NCBI GenBank assembly: GCA_944381495.1
Contig: CALWLJ010000025.1
Span: forward strand, 1 to 49,722
Direction: 5' to 3'
Length of the DNA: 49,722 nucleotides
Source of the DNA: an uncultured Mediterraneibacter sp.
Lineage (GTDB): Bacteria; Bacillota; Clostridia; Lachnospirales; Lachnospiraceae
The notes beneath the pieces were generated by a model. That model did not search any database. It was not told the origin of the DNA and was given only the letters and a program-made list of their open reading frames with translations. Each line of letters starts with the position of its first letter. Position 1 is the first letter of the stretch. Shown one piece after another: positions 9,162 through 18,129 of the stretch. The position numbers and the translations under genes were made by a program.

Positions 9162-10322
9162 ATGATCTATATGGATAATGCGGCAACAACGCTGCACAAG
9201 CCGGAGGCGGTAAAGCAGGCAGTAATGGAGGCCTTCGACACGATGGGGAATGCCGGGCGGGGAGCGTCAGAACCTGCATTGGACGCGGCCAGGGTAATCT
9301 ACAGGGCGAGAGAGAAACTGGCTCGTTTTTTTCATGCGGAGAATCCTTCCACAATAGTATTTACCGCAAATTCTACGGAGAGTCTGAATATTGCCGTCAA
9401 GGGGCTGTTCTCTCCGGGAGATCATGTGATCACCACCGTTCTGGAGCATAATTCCGTGCTGCGTCCTTTGTACGAATGCAGTCAAATAGGAGTGGAACTG
9501 ACCATTCTGAGCTGCGATAAGAAGGGAAATATCTCATATGACGAGATGGAGAAAGCAATCCGGGAAAATACGAAAGCCATTGTCTGCACACATGCATCTA
9601 ATCTGACCGGCAATATGATTGATCTGGAACGGACGGGACAGATCGCAAAAAGACATGGTCTGCTTCTGGTAGTGGATGCTTCCCAGACGGCCGGAGTATG
9701 GCCTATTGACGTACATGCACTGGGAATCGATGTTCTCTGCTTTACGGGACACAAAAGCCTGCTGGGCCCCCAGGGAACCGGCGGGATGTATGTGCGGACA
9801 GGTGTGAAGATCCGGCCGTTGCTCTCAGGCGGGAGCGGCGTGGATACTTACAATACTCATCACCCGGAGCAGATGCCCACGGCTCTGGAGGCGGGGACTT
9901 TGAACGGATATGGGATTGCAGGACTGAGCGCAGCCATATCCTTTCTGGAAGAAACCGGTTTGGATGTAATCCGTGAGAAAGAACTCCGCCTCATGAGAAA
10001 GTTTTATGAAGGTGTTTCCTGCATACCCGGTGTGACGGTGTACGGGGATTTCGATACAGAACAGAGAAGTCCAATTGTATCGCTGAATATCGGGGATTAC
10101 GACTCTTCAGAAGTCAGTGATGAGCTGAATATGACCTATGGGATCGTGACCCGTCCCGGAGCCCACTGTGCGCCTCTGATGCACAGAGCGCTGGGAACAG
10201 TGGAACAGGGAGCGGTCCGGTTCAGCTTCTCTCATTACAATACAGAAGAAGAAGTCGCGTTCGCTGTAAATGCGATAAAGGAACTGACAGAGCAGGAGGG
10301 AAATGACAATGAATTTATCTGA
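9162..10322 (+). CDS. Cysteine desulfurase / selenocysteine lyase-like PLP enzyme
   Basis: This class V aminotransferase of 386 aa is NifS/SufS-like. The N-terminus MIYMDNAATTLHKP is the typical start. The PLP lysine is K198 in the motif TGHKSLLGPQG. A catalytic cysteine is present at C336 within RPGAHCAPL. Such enzymes release sulfur or selenium from Cys/Sec as a persulfide/perselenide. It overlaps yedE and clusters with TusA-like and DUF3343 genes, so supply of selenium to SelD is a likely role. General Fe-S or thio-cofactor supply cannot be excluded from sequence alone. Confidence 0.9.
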   Translation: MIYMDNAATTLHKPEAVKQAVMEAFDTMGNAGRGASEPALDAARVIYRAREKLARFFHAENPSTIVFTANSTESLNIAVKGLFSPGDHVITTVLEHNSVLRPLYECSQIGVELTILSCDKKGNISYDEMEKAIRENTKAIVCTHASNLTGNMIDLERTGQIAKRHGLLLVVDASQTAGVWPIDVHALGIDVLCFTGHKSLLGPQGTGGMYVRTGVKIRPLLSGGSGVDTYNTHHPEQMPTALEAGTLNGYGIAGLSAAISFLEETGLDVIREKELRLMRKFYEGVSCIPGVTVYGDFDTEQRSPIVSLNIGDYDSSEVSDELNMTYGIVTRPGAHCAPLMHRALGTVEQGAVRFSFSHYNTEEEVAFAVNAIKELTEQEGNDNEFI

Positions 10323-11406
10323 TTCGAAGAAGAAACTTGCGCTGGCCGGCGTAGTCTGCGGACTTGTGGCAGCCTGTCTGGCGTACTTTGGCAATCCGGC
10401 CAACATGGCCTTCTGTATTGCGTGTTTCATACGTGATACTGCAGGCGCTCTGGGGCTGCACTCAACAGAGACTGTGCAGTATGCCCGTCCTGAGATTATC
10501 GGACTGGTGCTGGGCGCATTTATTATCTCAGCAGTAACGAAGGAGTATCGCTCCACAGCAGGATCCTCGCCCATGATCCGGTTCGTACTTGGAATGATAC
10601 TGGCGATTGGCTCCCTGGTGTTCCTGGGATGTCCGCTCCGTATGATCATTCGTATGTCGGCAGGTGATCTGAACGCATGGGTGGCATTGATCGGTTTTAT
10701 CCTCGGTGTGGGGACTGGTGTGATCGTCCTGAAAAAAGGTTTCAGTCTGGGAAGAGCCCACCTGACAAACCGGATGAGCGGAGGCGTTCTTCCGGTGCTT
10801 ATGCTCGGCATTCTGATCCTTGCACTTGCTACAACGCTTCTGAAAAGCAGTGAGAGCGGCCCGGGAAGCATGCACGCCCCGATCCTTATGTCACTGATCG
10901 GCGGTCTGATTTTCGGTGCGTTTGCTCAGAAGTCAAGGATGTGTTTCGCAGGAAGCATCCGTGATGTGATGCTGATGCGGAACTTCGATCTGCTGACTAT
11001 CATCGGAGGATTCTTTGCAGTCATGCTGATCTTCAACATTGCTACAGGTAGATTTATACTGGCCTTTGATACCCCGGGAATCATTGCGCACTCGGATCAC
11101 CTGTGGAACATCCTGGGTATGTATGCAGTAGGATTCGCAGCGGTCCTGGCAGGCGGATGCCCGCTGCGCCAGCTGATCCTTGCGGGGCAGGGATCCTCTG
11201 ATTCCGCTGTGACTGTCCTCGGTATGTTTATTGGAGCTGCTATGGCTCATAACTTTGGCCTGGCAGGAAGCGCTACAGCGCTGAATGCGGAAACTCAGGA
11301 AGTAGTGGCAGGATCCGTGCCGTTTAACGGAAAAGTGGCGGTGATCATCTGTATCGCTGCCTGCTTCGTCATCGGATTCCTGAACAAGAGAACCGAAGGA
11401 AAGTAA
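10309..11406 (+). CDS. yedE: YedE family putative selenium transporter
   Basis: This polytopic membrane protein of 365 aa belongs to the YeeE/YedE family (PF04143), in the selenium-associated subgroup. Two related halves each contain a Cys-Pro-Leu-Arg motif (GCPLRMI and GCPLRQL), which fits thiosulfate/selenium-compound channels of this family. I prefer ATG 10309 over ATG 10303 because GGAGGG ends 8 nt before it. It overlaps the desulfurase by 14 nt, implying translational coupling. Selenium transport is inferred by family co-occurrence. Confidence 0.9.
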   Translation: MNLSDSKKKLALAGVVCGLVAACLAYFGNPANMAFCIACFIRDTAGALGLHSTETVQYARPEIIGLVLGAFIISAVTKEYRSTAGSSPMIRFVLGMILAIGSLVFLGCPLRMIIRMSAGDLNAWVALIGFILGVGTGVIVLKKGFSLGRAHLTNRMSGGVLPVLMLGILILALATTLLKSSESGPGSMHAPILMSLIGGLIFGAFAQKSRMCFAGSIRDVMLMRNFDLLTIIGGFFAVMLIFNIATGRFILAFDTPGIIAHSDHLWNILGMYAVGFAAVLAGGCPLRQLILAGQGSSDSAVTVLGMFIGAAMAHNFGLAGSATALNAETQEVVAGSVPFNGKVAVIICIAACFVIGFLNKRTEGK

Positions 11407-11502
11407 CACCGGAGAGAGCTGACCAACGGAGCGGGAGAAAAGAGAGCAGATATTTGAAATGAGGAAACGGGATAAAAAGAATAGATAAGAAGAAAGGAAA
11501 GA

Positions 11503-11715
11503 GTGATCGGAATGAAAGAGGTAGATGCAAGAGGGCTGTCCTGCCCGGAGCCGCTGATGCTCACAGCGGAGGCTTTGAAGAATGAGAGCGGCCCGGTCAG
11601 AGTCCTTGTGACAGAACCGCATCAGAGGATGAATGTAGAAAAGCTGGCGAGGGACAGAGGAAGAAAAGCCACATCCACGGAAACGGATGACGGCTTTGCT
11701 GTGATCATCGAGTAG
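11503..11715 (+). CDS. TusA/SirA-like sulfurtransferase
   Basis: This 70-aa protein has the TusA fold signature VDARGLSCPEPL, whose Cys (Cys14) accepts persulfide sulfur or perselenide. The start may be GTG 11503, with AAAGGA close by, or ATG 11512, three residues later. It is followed 24 nt later by DUF3343 and belongs to the selenium cluster. It is a shorter relative of the N-terminal YedF domain, so the two may act in one relay. Confidence 0.88.
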   Translation: MIGMKEVDARGLSCPEPLMLTAEALKNESGPVRVLVTEPHQRMNVEKLARDRGRKATSTETDDGFAVIIE

Positions 11716-11739
11716 AACGGACATTTAGAAGGAAAGACG

Positions 11740-11976
11740 ATGCGAAAGAAAGTATTAAAACTTGTAGTAACGTTTCATACTACAGCAGACGCTATGGCAG
11801 TGGAGAAAGTCTGTCAGGAACAGCACGTTCCCGGCAGACTGATCCCGGTGCCCCGCTCCATCTCCGCCGGCTGCGGTCTCGCCTGGTGCTCGCCCTTGGA
11901 GGAGAGAGAACAACTGATGAAAGTTCTGCAGGCAGGGGGCATAGAGCAGGAAGCGCTTCACGAATGTATGGTGTGA
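11740..11976 (+). CDS. DUF3343 domain-containing protein
   Basis: The 78-aa protein matches the DUF3343 pattern: an N-terminal strand (VVTFHTTADAMAVE) and the core motif RLIPVPRSISAGCGLAW with one conserved Cys. DUF3343 proteins commonly accompany YedE/TusA selenium or sulfur genes, and their function is unknown. AAGGAAAG precedes the ATG. It is the last gene of the cluster, and a strong hairpin follows after 43 nt. Confidence 0.88.
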   Translation: MRKKVLKLVVTFHTTADAMAVEKVCQEQHVPGRLIPVPRSISAGCGLAWCSPLEEREQLMKVLQAGGIEQEALHECMV

Positions 11977-12019
11977 TTAGAAGGAAGTAAGGCAAGGAAA
12001 ATCTTTGTTAAAGAAAAAT

Positions 12020-12078
12020 GCCGCTTTGGTTTAAGAAGACGCTCTTTATAGAGCATGCTTAAATCAAAGCGGCGTTTT
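12020..12078 (+). terminator. Terminator ending the selenium cluster
   Basis: A long stem forms from GCCGCTTTGGTTTAAG (12020-12035) and CTTAAATCAAAGCGGC (12058-12073), with an inner GCTC/GAGC hairpin, followed by GTTTTC. The A-rich left flank could let it serve the convergent gene as well. Confidence 0.75.
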
Positions 12079-12104
12079 CAAATAATACAATTTCACATCT
12101 CTTT

Positions 12105-12764
12105 TTATGGAAGAAGGAATGCGTACATGACTATAAAGTGGCAGGCACTTCCGCCCATTACAAACAGATGGAAGATCTCGTGGCTTCCGAAGTTTTTATG
12201 CTTGTTATTGAAGATCGGAAGTTTCAGTGCGTAGATGACTCCGCCTACAGTATAGATGATACCGCCTGCCAGAAGCCATCCGAAAGCTGCCGGTGACATA
12301 TTGTTTAAAATCTGTGTAAAAGCCAGTACACATGTCCATCCCATGCCGATGTAGAGCACCGATGACACCCATTTGGGACAGTATACCCAGAATGCCTTGA
12401 TCAGTATCCCTATAATGGCGATGGACCATACAATAGAAAGAAGGATGATGCCGGTCTTTCCTTTCAGGACGATGAGACATACCGGAGTGTAGCTCCCTGC
12501 AATCAGTACGGAAATCATCATGTGGTCGATTTTTTTCAGTATCGTGTTGACTTTCGGCGAGATATCAAAAGTATGGTAAGTCGTGCTGGCCGCATATAAC
12601 AGAATCAGGCTGGCTGCATATATGGCCAGCGAGATGATATATATCCGGCTCGGTTCATGGGCGGCTTTGATCAGTAGCGGGACTGCAGCGAATATTGCCA
12701 TCAGCATGCCGATAAAATGTGTGATTGCGCTCCCTGGTTCTTTAATATGTTTTTTGTTGTCCAT
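12105..12764 (-). CDS. Hemolysin III / PAQR family membrane protein
   Basis: The 219-aa protein with seven predicted membrane spans belongs to the YqfA/HlyIII (PAQR) family. Conserved motifs include the N-terminal EPGSAITHFIG, ASTTYHTF, and the C-terminal GSHEIFHLFVMGGSACHF with metal-binding histidines. I chose the ATG at 12764 because GGGAGGTG lies just upstream; an upstream in-frame ATG would add 21 unlikely residues. The family has been linked to membrane-fluidity homeostasis in E. coli (TrhA) but most members are uncharacterised. It stands alone between two operons. Confidence 0.9.
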   Translation of the reverse strand: MDNKKHIKEPGSAITHFIGMLMAIFAAVPLLIKAAHEPSRIYIISLAIYAASLILLYAASTTYHTFDISPKVNTILKKIDHMMISVLIAGSYTPVCLIVLKGKTGIILLSIVWSIAIIGILIKAFWVYCPKWVSSVLYIGMGWTCVLAFTQILNNMSPAAFGWLLAGGIIYTVGGVIYALKLPIFNNKHKNFGSHEIFHLFVMGGSACHFIVMYAFLLP

Positions 12765-12939
12765 AATATGCACCTCCCGGATGATAAAACAACAAGTGGT
12801 TTTTAAAACTACATCAAGTATATGCATATACTACAACATATATTCCGAAAAATCAACCTGATTTTTATACAAAAACTATCTGATTATTTTGCGTTTTTTC
12901 TCAAAATTTCCAATGCATAATTCAATATTCTGAAGGCAT

Positions 12940-12994
12940 AGAAAAAAGGACCATCAAAGTATGGATAAATAGATACTTTGACAGTCCTTTTTCT
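12940..12994 (-). terminator. Terminator downstream of arcC
   Basis: AGAAAAAAGGACCATCAAAGTAT (12940-12962, slightly imperfect) pairs with 12973-12994, leaving a loop of about 10 nt. Read on the minus strand it ends in TCCTTTTTTCT, a good U-tract for arcC. Confidence 0.75.
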
Positions 12995-13065
12995 GTTTTG
13001 CTCTTTTTCGTTAAACAGTATGAGATCATTTCTGAGCCGGATACCAGTGATACCGGTCTGACGGC

Positions 13066-13998
13066 TTATCGGTGGATCACAGTTCCTGTCTTGCCCTTCA
13101 GGGCCTCTTTTACTTTATCGAAGGATGTGATCAGAGCGGATCTTCCTTCTCTGCCTTCGATAAATTCTACAGAAGCCTTGAATTTCGGATACATATTATA
13201 GATACCGAAATGTCCCTGATCCATATATGCCCTTGCCTGATCTACTGTAATCTCGCCCAAAGGCTCTTCATCCGGCTGCCCGAGATTGATGCAGACCTTC
13301 TCTACATTGGTAAGGATGATGAGCATATCCGCATTGATTCCTTCGGCCAGTTTTCCGGCTACCAGATCCTTTTCAATTACGGCGCTGGCGCCTTTCAGGT
13401 GGTTGTCCTGTTCAAGTACGGGGATACCGCCGCCGCCTGCGGCAACTACGATCTGATCAGCGTCCAGCAGAGCATTCACAGCATCCAGTTCAACAATCTG
13501 CACCGGATTGGGAGCGGATACAACCCGCCGGAATCCTTTCCCTGGCTCTTCAATAACATAATTTCCTTTTTTGCGTTCTTCATTCGCTTCCTGGGCATTC
13601 ATATAACGGCCAAGCACTTTTGTGGGGGTATAGAATGCGTCATCGTAAGGGTCTACAATGACCTGAGTCAGAACGGTACTGACAGTCTTATAGATCCCCC
13701 TGTTCAGCAGCTCCTCCCGGATCCCGTTCTGCAGGTCATAGCCGATGTATCCCTGGCTCATGGCAGAGCAGACAGACATGGGCGCCGGAGTATATTCCGG
13801 ATGTGCCTTGGCAAATTCATTCATGGCGGTATGGATCATGCCTACCTGGGGAGCATTGCTATGGGTGATCGAAACCTGATAGCCCTCTTCGATCAAATCT
13901 GCGATACATTTTGAGGAATGTTTGACAGCAATCTGCTGTTCGGGAAGTGTGGTTCCCAGGGCACGGTGACCCAGTGCTACAACAACTCTTTTTTTCAT
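13066..13998 (-). CDS. arcC: Carbamate kinase
   Basis: This amino-acid-kinase-family enzyme of 310 aa makes ATP from carbamoyl phosphate, in arginine deiminase or purine/allantoin fermentation. Visible features are the N-terminal VVVALGHRALG (the family usually has GGNAL), the central VAAGGGGIPV and the DKDLA-type region EKDLVAGKLAEG. I chose ATG 13998, with AGGAAAGGAAC upstream; an earlier in-frame ATG would add 18 odd residues. No arcA or argF lies next to it here, so its pathway partners are elsewhere. Confidence 0.93.
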   Translation of the reverse strand: MKKRVVVALGHRALGTTLPEQQIAVKHSSKCIADLIEEGYQVSITHSNAPQVGMIHTAMNEFAKAHPEYTPAPMSVCSAMSQGYIGYDLQNGIREELLNRGIYKTVSTVLTQVIVDPYDDAFYTPTKVLGRYMNAQEANEERKKGNYVIEEPGKGFRRVVSAPNPVQIVELDAVNALLDADQIVVAAGGGGIPVLEQDNHLKGASAVIEKDLVAGKLAEGINADMLIILTNVEKVCINLGQPDEEPLGEITVDQARAYMDQGHFGIYNMYPKFKASVEFIEGREGRSALITSFDKVKEALKGKTGTVIHR

Positions 13999-14175
13999 GA
14001 TATATGTTCCTTTCCTGTTATAGATTTCGTAATCCGCGCGGGTACACGGCAAAACCGGCGGAACTGCCAGTTTATGCCGCGGCGCAAGAGAAAATAACTT
14101 ATAAAAAGTTTACTATTATTGAAGGAAAAAAGCAATAAAAACATCAAACCGGCAGTAATAATGGCTGAGCGGCAG

Positions 14176-14727
14176 TTAAAGTTCCACGGAAGTCCATGTG
14201 TGACCGGTGTAAGGGAGAAATTTTTCCAGAATATCGGATGTTTTTATCTTCAGGCTTGATGTGTTCATGCAGGGATGGCAGCCGATATATTCGCTGCGAA
14301 GGATGTCTCCGTCGAAGACAAGATTTACCTTGTGATCCGTATCGTTCATCAGGCCCAGGACGCTGACGCTGCCCGGTGTGATGTCCAGATACTGCTCCAT
14401 GTATTCCGGTTCCGCAAAAGAGAGACGGGAGATACCCAGCTGATGGGACAGATCCTTTGTGAAAAACTTCTTGTCTCCGGGCATGAGGAGCAGATAGAAC
14501 ATGGTCTTCTGCCGGTTTCTGAGAAAGAGGTTTTTACAGGGCATGATCCCCAGTTCAGACTCAATTCCCCGGCATGCTTCGATGGTGGGTGCTATTTCAT
14601 GATCGACTCCTTCAAAAGGAATTTCAAGTTCCTCCAGAAGCGTATAGACCCGCCGTTCTTTCTCCTGGCGTCCGGTACAGTCTGGTATATGGGTAAAGTG
14701 TTCTTTGCTGATATAAATTTCACTCAT
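14176..14727 (-). CDS. YbaK/prolyl-tRNA deacylase-domain protein
   Basis: This 183-aa protein has the YbaK/EbsC fold. It resembles ProXp-ala/PrdX-type editing proteins, with KNLFLRNRQK, YLLLMPGDKKF and the substrate-loop region GSVSVLGLMND. Such proteins hydrolyse mischarged aminoacyl-tRNAs, typically Ala-tRNA(Pro). I chose ATG 14727, which has GGAAGGA upstream. It appears monocistronic. Exact tRNA specificity cannot be read from the sequence. Confidence 0.88.
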   Translation of the reverse strand: MSEIYISKEHFTHIPDCTGRQEKERRVYTLLEELEIPFEGVDHEIAPTIEACRGIESELGIMPCKNLFLRNRQKTMFYLLLMPGDKKFFTKDLSHQLGISRLSFAEPEYMEQYLDITPGSVSVLGLMNDTDHKVNLVFDGDILRSEYIGCHPCMNTSSLKIKTSDILEKFLPYTGHTWTSVEL

Positions 14728-14812
14728 GAGTAAATGTCCTTCCTGTGATATTATGATGTAATGTTTCCTGCCGGACTGATACACATTGCCTGGCCGGACA
14801 GCCTGAAGTGGA

Positions 14813-16396
14813 TCAGAGTGTCCGGATATATACGGATAGTGCCAGATCTGTCAGAAACAGAATAGACAGTACGGCACAGATCAGCCTTCTTTTGGCACGG
14901 GTGAGTCTGGTAAACAGACTGTCCCATCTGGGGGCGAGATAATACAGAAACGCGCAGCCCAGCAGTGCATAGATAACAGAAGAACCCGCATATATTCTGC
15001 CGTTCAGGTTCAGCAGATAAGAGCTGTAGTCTACAGCGGAGACACCAGGATCTTTGTCTGTAATCCAGTTTACCGCATATTCGGCTGCCGAGTATATGAT
15101 AAGGTTCAGCATAAAGACCAGAGCAGGCTTATCCATCAGCCGTTTCATGACTGTCAGCAGCAGAATGCCGCACAGTCCGTACATGGGGATCCATGGGCCG
15201 AAAAGGAGAAAGTTGTCCGGCAGAGTCCCGTTGCGGAACAGACAGCTGAGTAACTCAAGCAGCCAGCCGAAAGCGGAAAATGCAAAGAAAAGGAAGACAT
15301 ATGACAGAAGATCATATTTCCTGTCTGCGTTGACCGGATAACGGACGGCCCGGAGGGGCGGCTGGATAGAGAAAAGGAAAGCAGGGTACTGATCCGGCTT
15401 GAAGCTGGTCATTTTGGTATACGGCCCCTGGGAATCATCGTAAAGCGCCTTCATAATAAGAAGCTCATCCTCCGTGGGGACATGCTCCAGTGTGGAGTCG
15501 CTCAGACACTCATAACATGCCGCCCGGGACAGGACATAGTTGCGCCTCAGGGAAAGGTACAGTTCAGACCTGCATCCTGTTATGTATGGATTTACATAAA
15601 AAAAGTCCAGCAGTCCCAGCGTCAGAGCGGAAAGGAGTTTCCAGCCTATAAACGAGAGGTCCAGCAAAAAGAGTTTCCATTTGTTCCGGTGAGTGAGCTG
15701 ACGGGACAGAAAAAATGCATTTTTTCTGCTTATCTTTGGATTCTCGGCAAGGATAAAGGGAATCATACTAAACTCATAATGTTTGATGATCCCTCCTACA
15801 ATAGTCAGGCTCCAGACAAACTGGAAAAAGGAACGGCAGAGCATGATCCATGCCGGATTGGCAACACACCGCAGCTTATAAAGAAAGAAAATCTTGCTCA
15901 CCGGCGTATGGTGATAATTATGGGTTTCCAGAAAGAAACGTTTCTCACCGATCAGCAGGATATTATTAATAAAAATCTGATATAAAACTGCGGCTGCAAT
16001 ACCGATCACAGGGAAGATTATTGCAAGTCCGAGCTCATCAGTTACAAAGTTGTTGACAGTGCGCAGAAGGGAAAAGAAAGGCGATGTTACCGGTGTCAAA
16101 AGGTCGGTCAGTAATCCGGCGGCCTCTCCGGCTTTCCCCTGATAAAAATCCTGCAGGAATGTATTGCTGAAAAAGTGTTTCACTGTCTCGAAGACCGTCT
16201 CTGAGTTGGAAACATCAGGAGTGAAAGGGACAACATCGACAGTTTGTCCGGTGTCGGTGCGCAGAGACAGAAAAGTCGTAGAAAGAGGATATGCTGCCGT
16301 AAGAACAGCGATAAGAAAGCAGACGGATACCGCCCTCCAGTAATTCTGCTTTAGCGTTGTGCGGCTTTTCTTTTTCATTACTTTTCTTTTCCACAT
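14813..16396 (-). CDS. DUF975 protein fused to a putative ABC-transporter type IV membrane domain
   Basis: The 527-aa multi-spanning protein has two parts. Residues about 1-330 look like DUF975 (PF06161), with a basic N-terminus (KKKSRTTLKQNYW), several membrane spans and RKNAFFLSRQL. Residues about 365-527 match the putative ABC-transporter type IV/DUF1113 pattern (PF06541): FGWLLELL, LFGPWIPMYGLCG and DYSSYLLNLNGRI. GGAGG precedes the ATG. No ATPase gene lies beside it. Function is unknown; a membrane-organising or transport role is only a guess. Confidence 0.8.
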   Translation of the reverse strand: MWKRKVMKKKSRTTLKQNYWRAVSVCFLIAVLTAAYPLSTTFLSLRTDTGQTVDVVPFTPDVSNSETVFETVKHFFSNTFLQDFYQGKAGEAAGLLTDLLTPVTSPFFSLLRTVNNFVTDELGLAIIFPVIGIAAAVLYQIFINNILLIGEKRFFLETHNYHHTPVSKIFFLYKLRCVANPAWIMLCRSFFQFVWSLTIVGGIIKHYEFSMIPFILAENPKISRKNAFFLSRQLTHRNKWKLFLLDLSFIGWKLLSALTLGLLDFFYVNPYITGCRSELYLSLRRNYVLSRAACYECLSDSTLEHVPTEDELLIMKALYDDSQGPYTKMTSFKPDQYPAFLFSIQPPLRAVRYPVNADRKYDLLSYVFLFFAFSAFGWLLELLSCLFRNGTLPDNFLLFGPWIPMYGLCGILLLTVMKRLMDKPALVFMLNLIIYSAAEYAVNWITDKDPGVSAVDYSSYLLNLNGRIYAGSSVIYALLGCAFLYYLAPRWDSLFTRLTRAKRRLICAVLSILFLTDLALSVYIRTL

Positions 16397-16570
16397 GGCG
16401 GCCTCCGGATCATAGTGAAATATTCGTTAATCTACAATATTTTATATTATAATTTAGCAGAGTCAGTTTTGCAAGATTCCTGGAGCGTTTCGTAAAAGCA
16501 GACGAAGAGGCTGTCCAGCTCCTTCTCAGCGCCTGAGACGGGAAGGAACAAAACAGCCCCGTGTTAGACT

Positions 16571-16945
16571 CTATGGATGCAGAGCTTCATGCTCCCTGCG
16601 GATTTCCTCAAAACATTCTGGCGCAGTCCAGCTGCTGTTGGTGGGAGTCAGGATCGCCTTATACGGGAAGGGTCCGGCTCCGCATTTCCTAAGCGCCGCC
16701 AGAGCCTGGTTCAGACGGTTATCTCCGAAGAAGCAGAAGACGAACAGGGTACCAGGCAGCTCCCCTCCTTCGTAAGTACATTCCGCAGGTTCCATATCTT
16801 TGATGCCTGCCAGTACTCCCAGAGGCTGGATATAGCTTTCTGTCGGAATCTTTTTCAGCCGTACATGAAGCGGGAACAGAGCCATTTCAATTTTCAGGAG
16901 CTGATCCCGTTCCGGTGGATTAAAAAGAAGAATTGTTTCTTTCAT
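16571..16945 (-). CDS. DUF3783 domain-containing protein
   Basis: This 124-aa cytosolic protein starts at ATG 16945 (AGGAG upstream) with MKETILLFNPPERDQLLKIE. It contains the DUF3783 core with TNSSWTAPECFEEIRREH at the C-terminus. The frame is open upstream for another 186 codons, but that part has no homologue-like features or start signal and I exclude it. DUF3783 is common in Clostridia and has no known function. It is divergent from ylmC. Confidence 0.85.
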   Translation of the reverse strand: MKETILLFNPPERDQLLKIEMALFPLHVRLKKIPTESYIQPLGVLAGIKDMEPAECTYEGGELPGTLFVFCFFGDNRLNQALAALRKCGAGPFPYKAILTPTNSSWTAPECFEEIRREHEALHP

Positions 16946-17209
16946 ATGATGAAATCTCCTATCAGTTTTTTTACAGATATGTTGTATTGCCGGTTCAGAC
17001 GCCGAAGCGGCTGTGACTCTGTTATTGTACCTCAGAAGAAAAGAAAAAGAAAGGGGGAAACCATCGCGGACAGAGGGATGAAATATCTGCCCGGCGGCGC
17101 CGGGAAAAGGGAGACGGGCAAGTGTTACATTTTCAGCGGAAGGAGCATATAATATAAAGACGAATGTATGCAGTACGCCGGAAACGGCTGGCAGGAGGAA
17201 GGTGAGTCT

Positions 17210-17464
17210 GTGCGGGTCTGTGAGCTCAGAGAAAAGGAAGTGATCAATATCTGCAGCGGGCGGCGCCTGGGATGCGCGGTGGACGTGGATTTTGACGTGT
17301 GCAGCGGACAAGTGGAAGCAATCATAGTGCCCGGGCCGGGAAAGATATGCGGATTCCTGGGGACAGACTGTGAGTATGTCATCCCTTTCGGCTGTATCAG
17401 GAAGATCGGGCCGGATATCATATTGGTAGAGATACAGGAAGAAAAGTTTTTGCAAAAGTTCTAG
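17210..17464 (+). CDS. YlmC/YmxH family sporulation protein (PRC-barrel)
   Basis: The 84-aa PRC-barrel-like protein has the family pattern CELREKEVINICSGRRLGC followed by DVDFD and GKICGFLG. Such YlmC/YmxH proteins are widespread in spore-forming Firmicutes. GTG 17210 is chosen as start because AGGAGGAAGG lies just upstream and homologues begin there. The nrdR promoter overlaps its last codons. Confidence 0.88.
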   Translation: MRVCELREKEVINICSGRRLGCAVDVDFDVCSGQVEAIIVPGPGKICGFLGTDCEYVIPFGCIRKIGPDIILVEIQEEKFLQKF

Positions 17465-17478
17465 TTGTTGTGTATAAT
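17450..17478 (+). promoter_or_regulatory. Promoter of nrdR
   Basis: TTGCAA (17450-17455) and TATAAT (17473-17478) are separated by 17 bp. The predicted start near 17485 gives a leader of about 95 nt before the nrdR ATG. It overlaps the end of ylmC, so nrdR can be transcribed on its own. Confidence 0.65.
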
Positions 17479-17580
17479 AGTGGCAGAAAAATGAGAGATA
17501 CAATGCCGGTTCCGTGCAGATGCTCTGTTTTCAGGCTGTGCGGAGTGCAAAATACGGCTGCGGGAAAGGCGGAAAAGACT

Positions 17581-18030
17581 ATGAGATGTCCCTATTGCGG
17601 CAACCCGGACACAAGGGTAATTGATTCACGTCCGGCGGAAGATAAAAGTACGATACGCAGACGGCGTTCCTGTGATGAGTGCGGCAGGAGATTTACAACA
17701 TACGAGAAAGTGGAGACGATTCCTCTGATAGTTATTAAGAAGGATAATAACCGTGAACAGTACGAGCGGTCCAAGATTGAACATGGCGTGCTCAGCGCCT
17801 GCTATAAGCGTCCGGTTCCGGCGGAGGAGATCCAGAAGACGATTGATGCCATCGAGCGTGAGATCTTCAACAGGGAGGAAAAGGAAATCCCCAGCAGCGA
17901 GATCGGAGAGATCGTTATGGACAAGCTGAAGGATCTGGATCCGGTGGCTTATGTCAGATTCGCATCCGTGTACAGAGAATTTAAAGACGCCGGCACATTT
18001 ATGGATGAACTGAAAAAATTTCTCCAGTAG
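17581..18030 (+). CDS. nrdR: Transcriptional repressor NrdR
   Basis: The 149-aa protein begins with the NrdR zinc ribbon (MRCPYCGNPDTRVIDSRP, then SCDECGRRFTTYE), followed by an ATP-cone domain from about residue 48. It represses ribonucleotide reductase genes in response to dATP/ATP. I use ATG 17581, the universal NrdR start; the frame is open upstream but without conserved residues. truA follows about 100 nt downstream, after a hairpin. Confidence 0.95.
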   Translation: MRCPYCGNPDTRVIDSRPAEDKSTIRRRRSCDECGRRFTTYEKVETIPLIVIKKDNNREQYERSKIEHGVLSACYKRPVPAEEIQKTIDAIEREIFNREEKEIPSSEIGEIVMDKLKDLDPVAYVRFASVYREFKDAGTFMDELKKFLQ

Positions 18031-18062
18031 GATAACGGAGAGTGGTTGAGGAAATTTGCAGG

Positions 18063-18095
18063 ATCGGTTATACTCCGGTATGGAGTATAGCCGAT
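18063..18095 (+). other. Perfect-looking hairpin between nrdR and truA
   Basis: A 14-bp stem (18063-18076 with 18082-18095, one G-U pair) encloses GGTAT. No T-run follows, so it is not a standard terminator. It could be an RNA-processing or stability element, or an operator. Confidence 0.4.
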
Positions 18096-18129
18096 TCTGC
18101 GCGATAAGCCCGTTGAAGGAGGGAAATTC

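Noticed and set aside
16500-16560. Terminator after the DUF3783 gene
   Set aside because: AGGCTGT/ACAGCC arms and an inner CTCAG/CTGAG stem exist, but pairing is imperfect and there is no clear U-tract; left uncalled.
16946-17503. N-terminal extension of the DUF3783 frame on the minus strand
   Set aside because: The open frame runs through the ylmC gene and its upstream region; a proper start with AGGAG is at 16945.
18063-18095. Terminator after nrdR
   Set aside because: The hairpin is good, but no T-run follows.
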